Shown one piece after another: positions 42,508-50,749 of a stretch of DNA of 64,000 bases (the first letter of the stretch is position 1; every line of letters starts with the position of its first letter). The notes beneath the pieces were generated by a model. The model was not told where the DNA came from. It made no database searches and saw nothing but the letters and a program-made list of their open reading frames with translations. Position numbers and translations under genes: made by a program. This stretch comes from Actinoplanes sp. KI2. GTDB taxonomy: Bacteria; Actinomycetota; Actinomycetes; Mycobacteriales; Micromonosporaceae. The stretch lies in assembly GCF_025630775.1 (NCBI RefSeq), contig NZ_JAOSZE010000051.1:1-64000 (forward strand). The letters are read 5' to 3'.

Positions 42508-44832
42508 ATGAAACCCCGGCTCAGTGTGGTCGTGCCGTTCTACAACGTCGAGGCGTACATCGGAGACTGCCTCGACTCGCTGGTCCGCCAGACGTTCGAC
42601 GACTTCGAGGTGATCCTCGTCGACGACGGGTCGCGCGACGGCAGTTCCGTGGTGGCGAAGTCCTTCTGTGACCGCGACCACCGGTTTCGCCTGGTGACGC
42701 AGGAAAACCAGGGGCTGGGCCCGGCCCGTAACACCGGCACCCGGCACGCCGAGGGCGAGTACCTGACCTTCGTCGACAGCGACGACCTGGTCGCCCGCCA
42801 CGCGTACGAGATCATGGTGCGGTCGCTGGACGGCACGGGCTCGTCGTTCGTGGCCGGCAACGCCCGGCGCTTCAACAACACGCGCGGCGTTCGCCCGTCC
42901 TGGGTGCACCAGGTCCCGTTCCTGAAGGACCGGCCGGCCACCCACATCTTCGAGTTCCAGGCCCTCGCGCGAGACCGCATGGTGTGGAACAAGGTCTATC
43001 GGCGGTCGTTCTGGGACCGTTTCGGCTACGAGTTCCCGGCCATTCGGTACGAGGACTACCCCGTCACGTTGAAGGCCCACATCGACGCGGTCACCGTCGA
43101 CGTCCTCGCCACGCCCGTCTACTACTGGCGGGAGCGCGAGTCGGGCGAGTCGATCACCCAGCTCAAGTACGAGTACTCGAACCTGTACGACCGGGTGGTC
43201 TCGGCCGAGATCGTGCTCGACATGATCGACGAGCGGGCACCGGAGTTGCGGGGCGAGGTGCAGGGCCTGCTCGCGGAGATCGACCTCACGGCGCTGATCC
43301 TGGCGTTCAGCTCGGTACCCGAGGACGAGCGGGACAAATTGGTACAACTCGGCCAGCGGCTGGCGCAGCGGCTGGACCGGCAGCTGCGGCGGGAGGGCTC
43401 CCCGTACGAGATGCTGCAGTACCACGCCCTGCAGACCGGCGACGTCGATCTGCTGTGCCGCCTGGCGCAGTTCCGGCTCGACGGGGGTCTGCGCGGCGGC
43501 GCCCTCGCCCGGCGGAACCCGGTGCTGCCGTGGCGCTTCGAAAACCAGTACCCGGGCCTGGAGGACCACCCCCGGCGGGGGCCGCGCAAGCTCTACCAGC
43601 TGCCGCACCACCAGATCGACCTGGCCAACTCGGTGACCTGGGTCGGCTGGGACGACGACGATCTGATCGTCCGCGGCACGGCGGAGATCCGCCACCTGGC
43701 GCACGACCCGAAGTCCACCCTGCGGATGTGGCTGGTCCGCGACCACCAGCGGACCCGGGTGGCGGTCAGCCGGTTCGAGACCCTCGACGAGCACGGCAAG
43801 CCGGCCGAGGTCGGCTTCGAGGCGCGCGTGCCCCGTGCGGTGCTCGCCGGCTTCGCGCCCGACGAGGCGCTGTTCCACCTCCAACTCGAGATCCGCCGGG
43901 GCCTGCTGCGCCGCCGGTCGATGCTGCGCAACCTGCGTCCGGGCAACCCGTACTACGCACCGGGCGCCTGGGTCGCCGACGACGTCTGGATCCAGCCGAC
44001 CCGCGCCGGCAACGGGCAGCTGGTCCTGATGCAGCTGATCCGGCCGTACGAGCTGACCTCGGCCCGGGTGGAGGACGGCGCGTTCGTCCTGTCCGGCCGG
44101 CTGCCCGGGGCGGACGCCGAGACCCCGTTCCGGCTGAGCCGGTCGTCGGGCGATGCCGTCGTGCCGATGGAGATCCACGACGGCGACGACGGCACGACCT
44201 TCACGGTCCGCCTGCCCTTCGAGGCGATCATCGACACCGCGAACCCCGACGACCCGTTCACCCAGCGCACGATCCGGGTGCCCCGGGTGGGTGACGGCGA
44301 CCAGAACTGGCTGCTGGCCAGTGGCCTCACCCGATCCGTGTGGGGCGTGCACGAGGACCGCCTGCTCATGCTGACCCGCTCGCCGGCCAACTACGTCAAC
44401 CTGACCGAGGGACCGCTCCGCCCCGTCGCCGAGGCGCTCGAGGTGCCGTCCGGCGACGACGCCCCCCGGCTGACCGTGAGCGGGCCATGGCTGGAGACCG
44501 GCGGCACCCGGTTCGTCTGGCGCCGCTTCTTCGACGACTCCAACGACTACATCGACGCCGAGTGCGAGGTGGCCGACGTGGACGGCCACTGGTCGGCCGG
44601 CATCGCCGTCGCCGACCTGCTGCCGCCGCCCGACATGGTGCGCTCGTCGCTCGACCCGCTGGCCGGCCTCGTCGACTGGACCCTGTTCGCGGAGTCCGTC
44701 CGCGGCGAATCGGCGCACGCGGTCCAGGCCGACGTCTTCCTGCTCGACCACCTGCCGATCGAGTTCCCGGCCGGCGATCGGCGGATCACGATTCAGCCGC
44801 GGGCGGACACGGTGCACCTAGAGGTGTACTGA
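42508..44832 (+). CDS. GT2 glycosyltransferase with large C-terminal extension
   Basis: 774 residues from ATG at 42508 behind GAGGAGG. Residues 1-230 form a GT-A domain: LSVVVPFYNVEAYIGDCLDSL, VDDGS (38-42), and the DSDD metal site at 90-93, with WNKVYRRSFW and YEDYP further on, as in wall-teichoic-acid and capsule GT2 enzymes. A helical stretch (about 240-330) follows. The last ~440 residues, predicted largely beta, have no family I know; related extensions occur in teichoic-acid-type polymerising enzymes. It probably adds sugars to the surface polymer made by this locus. Confidence 0.75.
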   Translation: MKPRLSVVVPFYNVEAYIGDCLDSLVRQTFDDFEVILVDDGSRDGSSVVAKSFCDRDHRFRLVTQENQGLGPARNTGTRHAEGEYLTFVDSDDLVARHAYEIMVRSLDGTGSSFVAGNARRFNNTRGVRPSWVHQVPFLKDRPATHIFEFQALARDRMVWNKVYRRSFWDRFGYEFPAIRYEDYPVTLKAHIDAVTVDVLATPVYYWRERESGESITQLKYEYSNLYDRVVSAEIVLDMIDERAPELRGEVQGLLAEIDLTALILAFSSVPEDERDKLVQLGQRLAQRLDRQLRREGSPYEMLQYHALQTGDVDLLCRLAQFRLDGGLRGGALARRNPVLPWRFENQYPGLEDHPRRGPRKLYQLPHHQIDLANSVTWVGWDDDDLIVRGTAEIRHLAHDPKSTLRMWLVRDHQRTRVAVSRFETLDEHGKPAEVGFEARVPRAVLAGFAPDEALFHLQLEIRRGLLRRRSMLRNLRPGNPYYAPGAWVADDVWIQPTRAGNGQLVLMQLIRPYELTSARVEDGAFVLSGRLPGADAETPFRLSRSSGDAVVPMEIHDGDDGTTFTVRLPFEAIIDTANPDDPFTQRTIRVPRVGDGDQNWLLASGLTRSVWGVHEDRLLMLTRSPANYVNLTEGPLRPVAEALEVPSGDDAPRLTVSGPWLETGGTRFVWRRFFDDSNDYIDAECEVADVDGHWSAGIAVADLLPPPDMVRSSLDPLAGLVDWTLFAESVRGESAHAVQADVFLLDHLPIEFPAGDRRITIQPRADTVHLEVY

Positions 44833-45238
44833 GCGGCTCGAGCCGCTCGAGCGGCACGCAGGCCACCGACACGGTGAGGTCGTCGATGGTCAGGGTCCGC
44901 CAGACCGCCGGCCGGTCGTGCGGGACGTCCAGCCCGTACCGCCGGAGCCAGCGCAAGATCGGCATGTCGTACGCCTTGCACAGGCTTTCCGCGCGGGTCC
45001 ACCGCGCCCAGAAGTCCACCGTTCCGTAACGGCTGCCCAGCGTGGGCGGCACGGCGGCGTCCCGCCGCTCGGCGTCGATGGCGAGGCGATAGCCGGCCGG
45101 CGGCGGGCCGTACCAGCCGACGGTGCGGAAATCGGCGGTGTGCGAGCGGCTCAGCGCGTCGCCACCGCCGTTCACCCGCAGATGGTCCTCGGCCCGGTCC
45201 AGGTAGTCGCGGACGTCGGCGCGGTCAGATCGAGGCAC
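44786..45238 (-). CDS. Small 4'-phosphopantetheinyl transferase-like protein
   Basis: 150 residues from GTG at 45238, overlapping the reductase gene by 14 bases. Two signatures of the Sfp-type superfamily are visible: LAIDAERRD (Asp55, Glu57, matching the magnesium-binding DxE) and FWARWTRAESLCKAY (Trp80, Glu84, Lys88, matching WxxKESxxK). It is shorter than Sfp proteins (~230), close to a single half. It would load the pantetheine arm onto the acyl carrier protein encoded three genes upstream. Its 3' end overlaps the converging GT2 gene by 47 bp. Confidence 0.65.
   Translation of the reverse strand: MPRSDRADVRDYLDRAEDHLRVNGGGDALSRSHTADFRTVGWYGPPPAGYRLAIDAERRDAAVPPTLGSRYGTVDFWARWTRAESLCKAYDMPILRWLRRYGLDVPHDRPAVWRTLTIDDLTVSVACVPLERLEPLSTPLGAPCPPAAES
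44831..44848. terminator. 18-bp palindrome at the end of the GT2 gene
   Basis: GAGCGGCTC-GAGCCGCTC is a perfect palindrome that begins at the last base of the GT2 stop region. It also lies inside the 3' end of the converging phosphopantetheinyl transferase gene. It may slow transcription from either side; a full stem would have to open around a tight centre, so a terminator role is uncertain. Confidence 0.35.
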
Positions 45239-45968
45239 CGCCGTCGACCTCGAGCACCTGGCCGTTGATGTTCGTGTTCTCGCACAGCAGCATGCGGATC
45301 ACCGGTACGACGTCGTCCGGGTCGGTCAGGTGGCCGGTCGGCGTCCGCCGGGTGATCTGGTCGAGCTGGGTCTGGCCGAGCACGGCCGACATCTCGGAGG
45401 CGAAGAACCCCGGCGCCACCGCGTTGGCCAGGATCCGGCCGTTGAGCTCCCGGGCGATCGTCCGGGTGGCGGAGTCCATGCCGCCCTTGGTGGCGGAGTA
45501 GGCGACCAGGCCGGAGTACCCGCGCTGGGCGCAGATCGAGGTGACGTTGACCAGCCGGCCCCGCAGGCCCTTGGCGAGCATCCGCCGCAGGAAGAGGCGG
45601 GTCAGCACGAGCGGCGCGGTCAGGTTGGTGTGCACGATCTTCTCGATCTGGTCGACCGAGGTGTGCACGTGCAGCGAGTCCTGGCCGATGGCCGCGTTGT
45701 TGACCAGGCCGTCGATCGGACCGAGGCGGTCCTCGGCCTCCCGGATGAACGCGGTGCAGGCCGCGATGTCGGTGATGTCGACCGAGCCGATGTGCAGCTT
45801 GCCCTCGTACTTGTCGGCCAGGTCATGCAGCTCGGGCGTCACCGTGCGCGCGAAGGCGGCGACCTTCAGGCCCTCCGCCAGGAGGCCCGAGACGATGGCG
45901 AGCCCCAGTCCGCGCGAGCCGCCGGAAACGAGTACGACGGATGAGGGCGGGATCACAGCGTCAGACAT
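45225..45968 (-). CDS. FabG-like short-chain dehydrogenase/reductase
   Basis: 247 residues. Cofactor motif SGGSRGLG at 15-22, NNAAIG near 90, the catalytic serine in VTSIC and the YSATK motif with catalytic Tyr and Lys, and a C-terminal NGQVLEVDGG typical of 3-oxoacyl-ACP reductases. Start ATG at 45968 overlaps the ligase stop by 8 bases. Between an acyl carrier protein, an acyl-activating ligase and a phosphopantetheinyl transferase, it most likely reduces an acyl-ACP 3-keto group (inference). Confidence 0.85.
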   Translation of the reverse strand: MSDAVIPPSSVVLVSGGSRGLGLAIVSGLLAEGLKVAAFARTVTPELHDLADKYEGKLHIGSVDITDIAACTAFIREAEDRLGPIDGLVNNAAIGQDSLHVHTSVDQIEKIVHTNLTAPLVLTRLFLRRMLAKGLRGRLVNVTSICAQRGYSGLVAYSATKGGMDSATRTIARELNGRILANAVAPGFFASEMSAVLGQTQLDQITRRTPTGHLTDPDDVVPVIRMLLCENTNINGQVLEVDGGASI

Positions 45969-47229
45969 CGCTCTTCAGGGTCTCCTTGACCGGGATTTCT
46001 TCCAGAAAACGAATGCGGCGCGGCACGCCGTAGTCGGGCAACCGGTCACCACACCACTTTACGAGGGCGGTCTCGTCGACCTCCGCGCGGTCGGCCGCCG
46101 GCGCGAGAACCACCTCGGCCGCGACCATCCGGCCCACGATCGGCGCCTTGCGCGAGGTCACGCGGGCCCAGGCCACCTGCGGATGGGAGGTGAGCACGTG
46201 CCGGACGAGCCCGGCCGAGATCTTCGACCCGCCCACGTTGATCTCGTCGCTGTTGAGCCGGCCGACGATGTGCACCCGGCCATCGATGATCTCGACGCGG
46301 TCGCCGGTGCGCACCGCGCCGGTCAGGCCGACACCGTGGTACGGCGAGCGGATCACCAGCTCGTCGCCGTCGACGGAGATCGACGGACGGTCGGGCGCCG
46401 ACCGGTCGAGCCACTCCTGCGGGAAGCCGGCCCGGCCGTCGTGCACCACGATCGACGCGCCGAGCTCGGAGGACGCGTAGATCCACGAGATCCGCGCGGC
46501 GGGGAAGATCTGTCGCAGCTGGTCGAGGATCGCCTGGTCGACCGGCTCGCCGCCGAGCGTGATCTGGCGCAGCGGGACCCGGGCGAGGGCCTCGCCGTCG
46601 CGGTGGATCGCCTGCCGCCAGAACGTCGGCGTGCCGGACGCGGCCGTGACCCCGTGCTCGCTCGCGATCTGCGCCCAGATGTCGAGCTCGCTCGGCTCGA
46701 TCACGACGAGGTCCTGTCCGGGCTGGGTGAGCGAGAGCGTCACCACCTGCCACCAGGCGTACGTGCCCGGCGAGTACGGGCACAGCCACGTCCGCGGTTC
46801 CTGGGTGCCACGCACCGTGGTCAGCGAGTCGAGGGTGTGGCCGACCCGCTTGGGCCGGCCGGTCGAGCCCGAGGTGAGCAGCCACAGCCGCTCCGGATCG
46901 GCGGCGCGCTGCCGCCCCTTCTCGACCACCGTGACGTCGCCGTCGTCGAGCCGGACGACGGTGAAGCCGGCGTCGGCGAGTTCGTCGCGCAACTCGGAGT
47001 CGACCCGGGACGGGGTGCTGAGCACGAGCTCCGTCCCCTGCACGGCGTGCTGCCGAGCGGCGGCCAGCGCATCGAGGCCGGTGGCCGCGAGCACGGCGAC
47101 GGGCGACGGCAGGTCAGCGGTGCGAAGCTCGCGCCAGGTCAGCTGTCGCCCGCTCGCGACGATGCGGTTGCCATCGCCGGCGAGGCCGGCCACCCGGGCA
47201 GGCCTCTCGGGAACGCCGGGCACGCTCAC
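45961..47229 (-). CDS. AMP-forming acyl ligase
   Basis: 422 residues from GTG at 47229, overlapping the ACP stop (GTGA). Adenylation motifs are present: LLTSGSTGRPKRV (A3), WIYASSELG (A5), VRTGDRVEI (A7), GRLNSDEINVGGSKIS (A8) and a C-terminal VKETLKSDV in place of A10. It is shorter than the usual 500-550 residues, with a trimmed N-terminus. Together with the adjacent ACP it should activate a carboxylic acid as acyl-AMP and load it on the carrier. The acid is unknown. Confidence 0.83.
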   Translation of the reverse strand: MSVPGVPERPARVAGLAGDGNRIVASGRQLTWRELRTADLPSPVAVLAATGLDALAAARQHAVQGTELVLSTPSRVDSELRDELADAGFTVVRLDDGDVTVVEKGRQRAADPERLWLLTSGSTGRPKRVGHTLDSLTTVRGTQEPRTWLCPYSPGTYAWWQVVTLSLTQPGQDLVVIEPSELDIWAQIASEHGVTAASGTPTFWRQAIHRDGEALARVPLRQITLGGEPVDQAILDQLRQIFPAARISWIYASSELGASIVVHDGRAGFPQEWLDRSAPDRPSISVDGDELVIRSPYHGVGLTGAVRTGDRVEIIDGRVHIVGRLNSDEINVGGSKISAGLVRHVLTSHPQVAWARVTSRKAPIVGRMVAAEVVLAPAADRAEVDETALVKWCGDRLPDYGVPRRIRFLEEIPVKETLKSDV

Positions 47230-47477
47230 TCCGACTGCAACTGCACGAGGAAGTCGAGGACGTCACCGACAGTGGCGATCTGCCGCAGGCCGGGCGCGTC
47301 GAAGTTCAGCTCTTCGCCGGTCTCGTCCTCGACCCGCAGGGCCAGCTCGGAGAAGTCGAGGGACCGGAAACCGATCGTACGGAGATCTGCGCTGTCGTCG
47401 TCCGGAAGCTCTTTGCCCTGGTTTTTCATGACCTGCGCCATGAGGTCGCGGACCTGGGACCGACTCAGCGAGTTCAT
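47226..47477 (-). CDS. Acyl carrier protein
   Basis: 83 residues, acidic and helical. The phosphopantetheine serine is Ser39 in GFRSLDFSELAL, where the usual DSL is RSL. First gene of a four-gene overlapping operon with ligase, reductase and phosphopantetheinyl transferase. A TATGCT -10 element lies 10-15 bases ahead of the ATG at 47477, in the same context as that ahead of pseB, so the two operons may share a promoter class. Divergent from the pseH-like gene. Confidence 0.85.
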   Translation of the reverse strand: MNSLSRSQVRDLMAQVMKNQGKELPDDDSADLRTIGFRSLDFSELALRVEDETGEELNFDAPGLRQIATVGDVLDFLVQLQSE

Positions 47478-47552
47478 GGTGCCGAAGCATACCTGGTCGG
47501 GAACGGCGTACCCGGGCGCCTTGTAGCGTTCAGATGAAACAGCGATGGAAGG

Positions 47553-48077
47553 GTGAGCGATTACATGCTGCGACCGGCGACCGACGATGATCTCGACGCG
47601 ATGCGGATGTGGCGCAACCAGCCGCCCAACCGTGAGGTCAGTATCAACAGCCACGAGATCGGTGCCGAGGAGCACGCGGCCTGGTGGTCGAAGGTGCGCA
47701 CCGACCCGTCGCGGCAGGTCCTGATCTATGAGCGCGACGGCGTCCCGGCCGGCGTGGTCAACTTCTTCGACCTGTCCCCGGCCGGGCCGGGCCGGACCGG
47801 CTCGTGGGGGTTCTTCCTCGACGCCGACGGCCTCGGGGAGCGCGGCGAGACGCTGCCGGCCTGGCTCGAGGTGATGCGGGAGGCCGGCGACCACGCGTTC
47901 GACGCGCTCGGCCTCGACGAGCTCACCGGCGAGGTGCTGGCCGACAACGTCGTCGTCCGGCAGATGAACCGGCGGTTCCGGTTCGTCGAGGGAGAGCCCG
48001 AGGTACGCGAGGCGGACGGGCGGACCATCACGGTGATCCCGATCTCGCTGAAGCGGGAGAACCGCCGGCGCCGCTGA
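47553..48077 (+). CDS. pseH: GNAT acetyltransferase, PseH-like
   Basis: 174 residues from GTG at 47553 (ATG at 47565 is an alternative). RimJ/RimL-type GNAT fold. The N-terminal RMWRNQPPNREVS with a later EEHAAWW matches PseH, which acetylates the 4-amino group of UDP-4-amino-4,6-dideoxy-AltNAc. It supplies the one pse step missing from the pseB operon. A TAGCGT element at 47524-47529 could be its -10. Divergent from the acyl-carrier operon, so a longer acyl donor than acetyl-CoA is conceivable (inference). Confidence 0.75.
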   Translation: MSDYMLRPATDDDLDAMRMWRNQPPNREVSINSHEIGAEEHAAWWSKVRTDPSRQVLIYERDGVPAGVVNFFDLSPAGPGRTGSWGFFLDADGLGERGETLPAWLEVMREAGDHAFDALGLDELTGEVLADNVVVRQMNRRFRFVEGEPEVREADGRTITVIPISLKRENRRRR

Positions 48078-48090
48078 GCGCGTATGTCCC

Positions 48091-48161
48091 GGGGTAGGGC
48101 TAGCCCTACCCCGAAGACGGGAGTCAGCCGCATCGATCGGGATCGGCGTTCTTCATAGCGT
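48091..48161 (+). promoter_or_regulatory. mmpL promoter with 22-bp perfect palindrome
   Basis: A perfect 22-bp palindrome at 48091-48112 (half-site GGGGTAGGGCT) is followed by GTCAGC at 48123 and TAGCGT at 48156-48161, 6 bp before the mmpL ATG. All three elements are placed as in the promoter of the histidine kinase gene at 37.7 kb. Confidence 0.8.
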
Positions 48162-48167
48162 CGATCC

Positions 48168-50354
48168 ATGCGAAACGCGGAGAACGTCAAGGGGATCGCG
48201 GCACGGGCCGCGATGTGGAGCGCCCGCCATCGGACGCTCGCGATTCTGGGGTGGATCGCCTTCGTGGTGGGCGTGACGGTGCTCAGCGGACAGATCGGCA
48301 CGCGGGACGCGGTTGACTCCGACTACGGGCACGGCGACTCGGGGCGGGCCGACCACATCGTCCAGCAGGCCGGGTTCCCGGTGGAGCCGGCCGGCGAGAT
48401 GGTGATCGTGCAGAACCGGGCGGGCACCGACCGGTCCGCGGCGATCGCGGACCTCACCCGGCAGCTCCACACCACGCCGAACGTGACCGACGTGCAACCG
48501 CCGATCGAGTCGGCGGACAAGCGCTCGTCGCTGATCACCTTCGGCATCGCCGGCGACCCGGAGACGGCCAAGGAACGGGTCGGGCCGGCGCTCGACACGG
48601 TGGCCCGGGTGCAGGCGTCCCACCGGGACCTCTACATCGCCGAGGGCGGCGACGCGAGCGGCGACAAACTGATCGGTGACGACCTCGACAAGGGCCTGAA
48701 CCGGCTCGGCATGCTCTCCATCCCGGTCACCCTGGGCATCCTGCTGGTCGCCTTCGGCGCGGTGGTGTCGGCGCTGCTGCCCGTCGCGCTGGCGGTCACC
48801 GCGGTGGTGGGTGCGATCGGGCTGCTCGCGGCGGCCAGCCGGCTGGCGCCGGCCGACGAGACGACGATGCACGTGATGCTGCTGGTCGGCCTGGCGGTGG
48901 GGGTCGACTACTGCCTGTTCTACATCAAGCGGGAACGGGACGAGCGGCGCGCCGGGGCCGACGCGCACCGCGCCCTGGTGATCGCGGCGCAGACCTCGGG
49001 CCGATCGATCTGGGTCTCCGGCCTCACCGTCATCGTGGCCATGGCCGGCATGTTCTTCACCTTCGACACCACCTTCGTGAGCTTCGCGGTCGGCACGATC
49101 CTGGTCGTCGCGACGGCGATCCTCGGTTCGCTGACCGTGCTGCCGGCCATGCTGTCGGCGCTCGGCGACCGGGTCGACGCCGTCAAGATCCCCGGGCTGT
49201 ACCGGCGGCGCAGCGACGGCCGGCTCTGGAACGGCTTCCTGCGGCTGGTCCTGGCCAAGCCGCTGATCTCGGCGATGGTGGCGGTCGGTGCGCTCGCGGT
49301 GATCGCGGCGCCGGTGCTGGACCTGCGGACCAAGGGGCAGGGCATCGAGGACTTGACGCCGAACGCGCCGATCGTGCAGGCGTACAAGGCGGTCGACGCG
49401 GCGTTCCCGAGCAAGACGTCGCCGGCCGAGGTCGTGGTCGAGGCGTCCTCGGTCAAGGGCGTCCAGTTCGACCGGCAACTGGCCGGCTTCAAGCGGGCGG
49501 TGGCCGCCAGCGGCGGGAAGCTCACCGGCCCGGTCGAGGTGCGGATCAACCCGGCCGGCACGGTGGCGGTCGTCTCGGTCGGCCTGGTCGGCGAGGAGGC
49601 GCTCGACACCCTGCGCCAGAACGTCGTGCCGGCCACCTTCGGCCGGATCGGGGGCGCGACCGCCCTGGTCACCGGGGAGAAGGCCGGGAACGCCGACTTC
49701 AACGCGCGGCTGGACGCGAGCCTGCCGTGGGTGTTCGGGTTCGTGCTCGGGCTGGCCTTCCTGCTGCTGCTGGTGTCGTTCCGGTCGGTCGTGGTGGCGT
49801 TCACCGGGGTGGTGCTGAATCTGCTGTCGGTCGCCGCCGCGTACGGAATGCTGGTCTGGGTCTTCCAGTACGGCCACTTCGAGAAGCAGTTGCAGTTCCA
49901 GGCGGCGAGCGGCCTGACGAACTGGATGCCGCTGTTCCTGTTCATCATCCTGTTCGGCCTCTCGATGGACTACCACGTCTTCGTGCTCAGCCGGATCCGG
50001 GAGGGCTACGACCGCGGCCTGTCCACCCGGCAGGCGGTGCGCGAGGGCATCGGTCGCACGGCCGGCGTGATCACCAGCGCCGCGGTCGTCATGGTGGCGG
50101 TGTTCGCGCTGTTCGCGACGCTGCCGCTGGCCTCGACCAAGCAGCTGGGCGTGGGTCTGGCCGCCGCGGTCCTGCTGGACGCGACGATCATCCGGGCGGT
50201 GCTGCTGCCGGCGGTGATGGCGCTGCTCGGCGAGAAGAACTGGTATCTGCCGCGCTGGCTGGGCTGGCTGCCGCAGATCGCCCACGAGCCGGCGCCGCAG
50301 GCGTTGGCGGACGGCCCGGCCCGCGGCGAGCGGGAGCTGACCCCGGTGGCCTGA
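48168..50354 (+). CDS. MmpL/RND-family membrane transporter
   Basis: 728 residues with the duplicated RND layout: helix 1, a large outer loop (about 50-165), five helices, then the same again. The loop motifs GVDYCLFYIKRERDERRAG and GLSMDYHVFVLSRIREGYDRG are characteristic of MmpL/YdfJ transporters, which move lipids or export drugs with the proton gradient. Start ATG at 48168, near-leaderless behind a 22-bp palindrome that also occurs before the two-component genes. Likely to respond to membrane stress rather than to be dedicated to the glycan (inference). Confidence 0.9.
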   Translation: MRNAENVKGIAARAAMWSARHRTLAILGWIAFVVGVTVLSGQIGTRDAVDSDYGHGDSGRADHIVQQAGFPVEPAGEMVIVQNRAGTDRSAAIADLTRQLHTTPNVTDVQPPIESADKRSSLITFGIAGDPETAKERVGPALDTVARVQASHRDLYIAEGGDASGDKLIGDDLDKGLNRLGMLSIPVTLGILLVAFGAVVSALLPVALAVTAVVGAIGLLAAASRLAPADETTMHVMLLVGLAVGVDYCLFYIKRERDERRAGADAHRALVIAAQTSGRSIWVSGLTVIVAMAGMFFTFDTTFVSFAVGTILVVATAILGSLTVLPAMLSALGDRVDAVKIPGLYRRRSDGRLWNGFLRLVLAKPLISAMVAVGALAVIAAPVLDLRTKGQGIEDLTPNAPIVQAYKAVDAAFPSKTSPAEVVVEASSVKGVQFDRQLAGFKRAVAASGGKLTGPVEVRINPAGTVAVVSVGLVGEEALDTLRQNVVPATFGRIGGATALVTGEKAGNADFNARLDASLPWVFGFVLGLAFLLLLVSFRSVVVAFTGVVLNLLSVAAAYGMLVWVFQYGHFEKQLQFQAASGLTNWMPLFLFIILFGLSMDYHVFVLSRIREGYDRGLSTRQAVREGIGRTAGVITSAAVVMVAVFALFATLPLASTKQLGVGLAAAVLLDATIIRAVLLPAVMALLGEKNWYLPRWLGWLPQIAHEPAPQALADGPARGERELTPVA

Positions 50355-50749
50355 CCGGCGGGAGTGCGAGCCGACCCGGCGCAGCGATGGGGGCAGATCG
50401 CGCGCCGGGTCGACCCCGAGCAGCCGGGAGAGACTTGGCGGCGTCCGCCCCCGGCCGGGCCTTGAAAAAAATTCGCATTGCGCGTGTCCACTGTAGGCGC
50501 ACCGCCGAGCGGTGCGTCGCCCCGGGTCCGGACAAACGCGTGCGCAGGGTCCGGAGTACGGTGAGGCCACTCACTCGCGCGACTAGTGGGGCAAATCCGG
50601 CAATCGAGCGATGTCACTGCGCGGTGTCGTACTTCACCTGCGTTTACAGTTGGGTGATAAGGTCCGCGCCGACCTGAGGGGGCATCACTCGGCTCCGGCC
50701 CGGCAGAACGTCGACGAGCCTTGCCTGTACGTCAACGAGAGGTAGAAGT
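50355..50749. other. Intergenic interval between mmpL and paralogue 3
   Basis: 395 bp without a gene I would support. It contains a terminator candidate at 50373-50411, a perfect 8-bp hairpin with a 3-base loop at 50498-50516 (CGCACCGC-CGA-GCGGTGCG), and AT-rich patches at 50463-50475 and 50640-50660 that probably hold the promoter of the downstream gene. No operator repeat was found. Confidence 0.5.
50373..50411 (+). terminator. Stem-loop downstream of mmpL
   Basis: GACCCGGCGC (50373-50382) pairs perfectly with GCGCCGGGTC (50402-50411) around a 19-base loop, 18 bp after the mmpL stop. Confidence 0.55.

Noticed and set aside
44831..44848. Palindrome as a clear terminator
   Set aside because: It has no loop and lies within the coding end of the converging gene; kept only as a low-confidence feature.
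48153..50570. 805-codon minus-strand frame opposite mmpL
   Set aside because: Low-complexity Asp/Arg/His/Gln-rich translation with no motif, while the plus strand encodes a complete MmpL protein.
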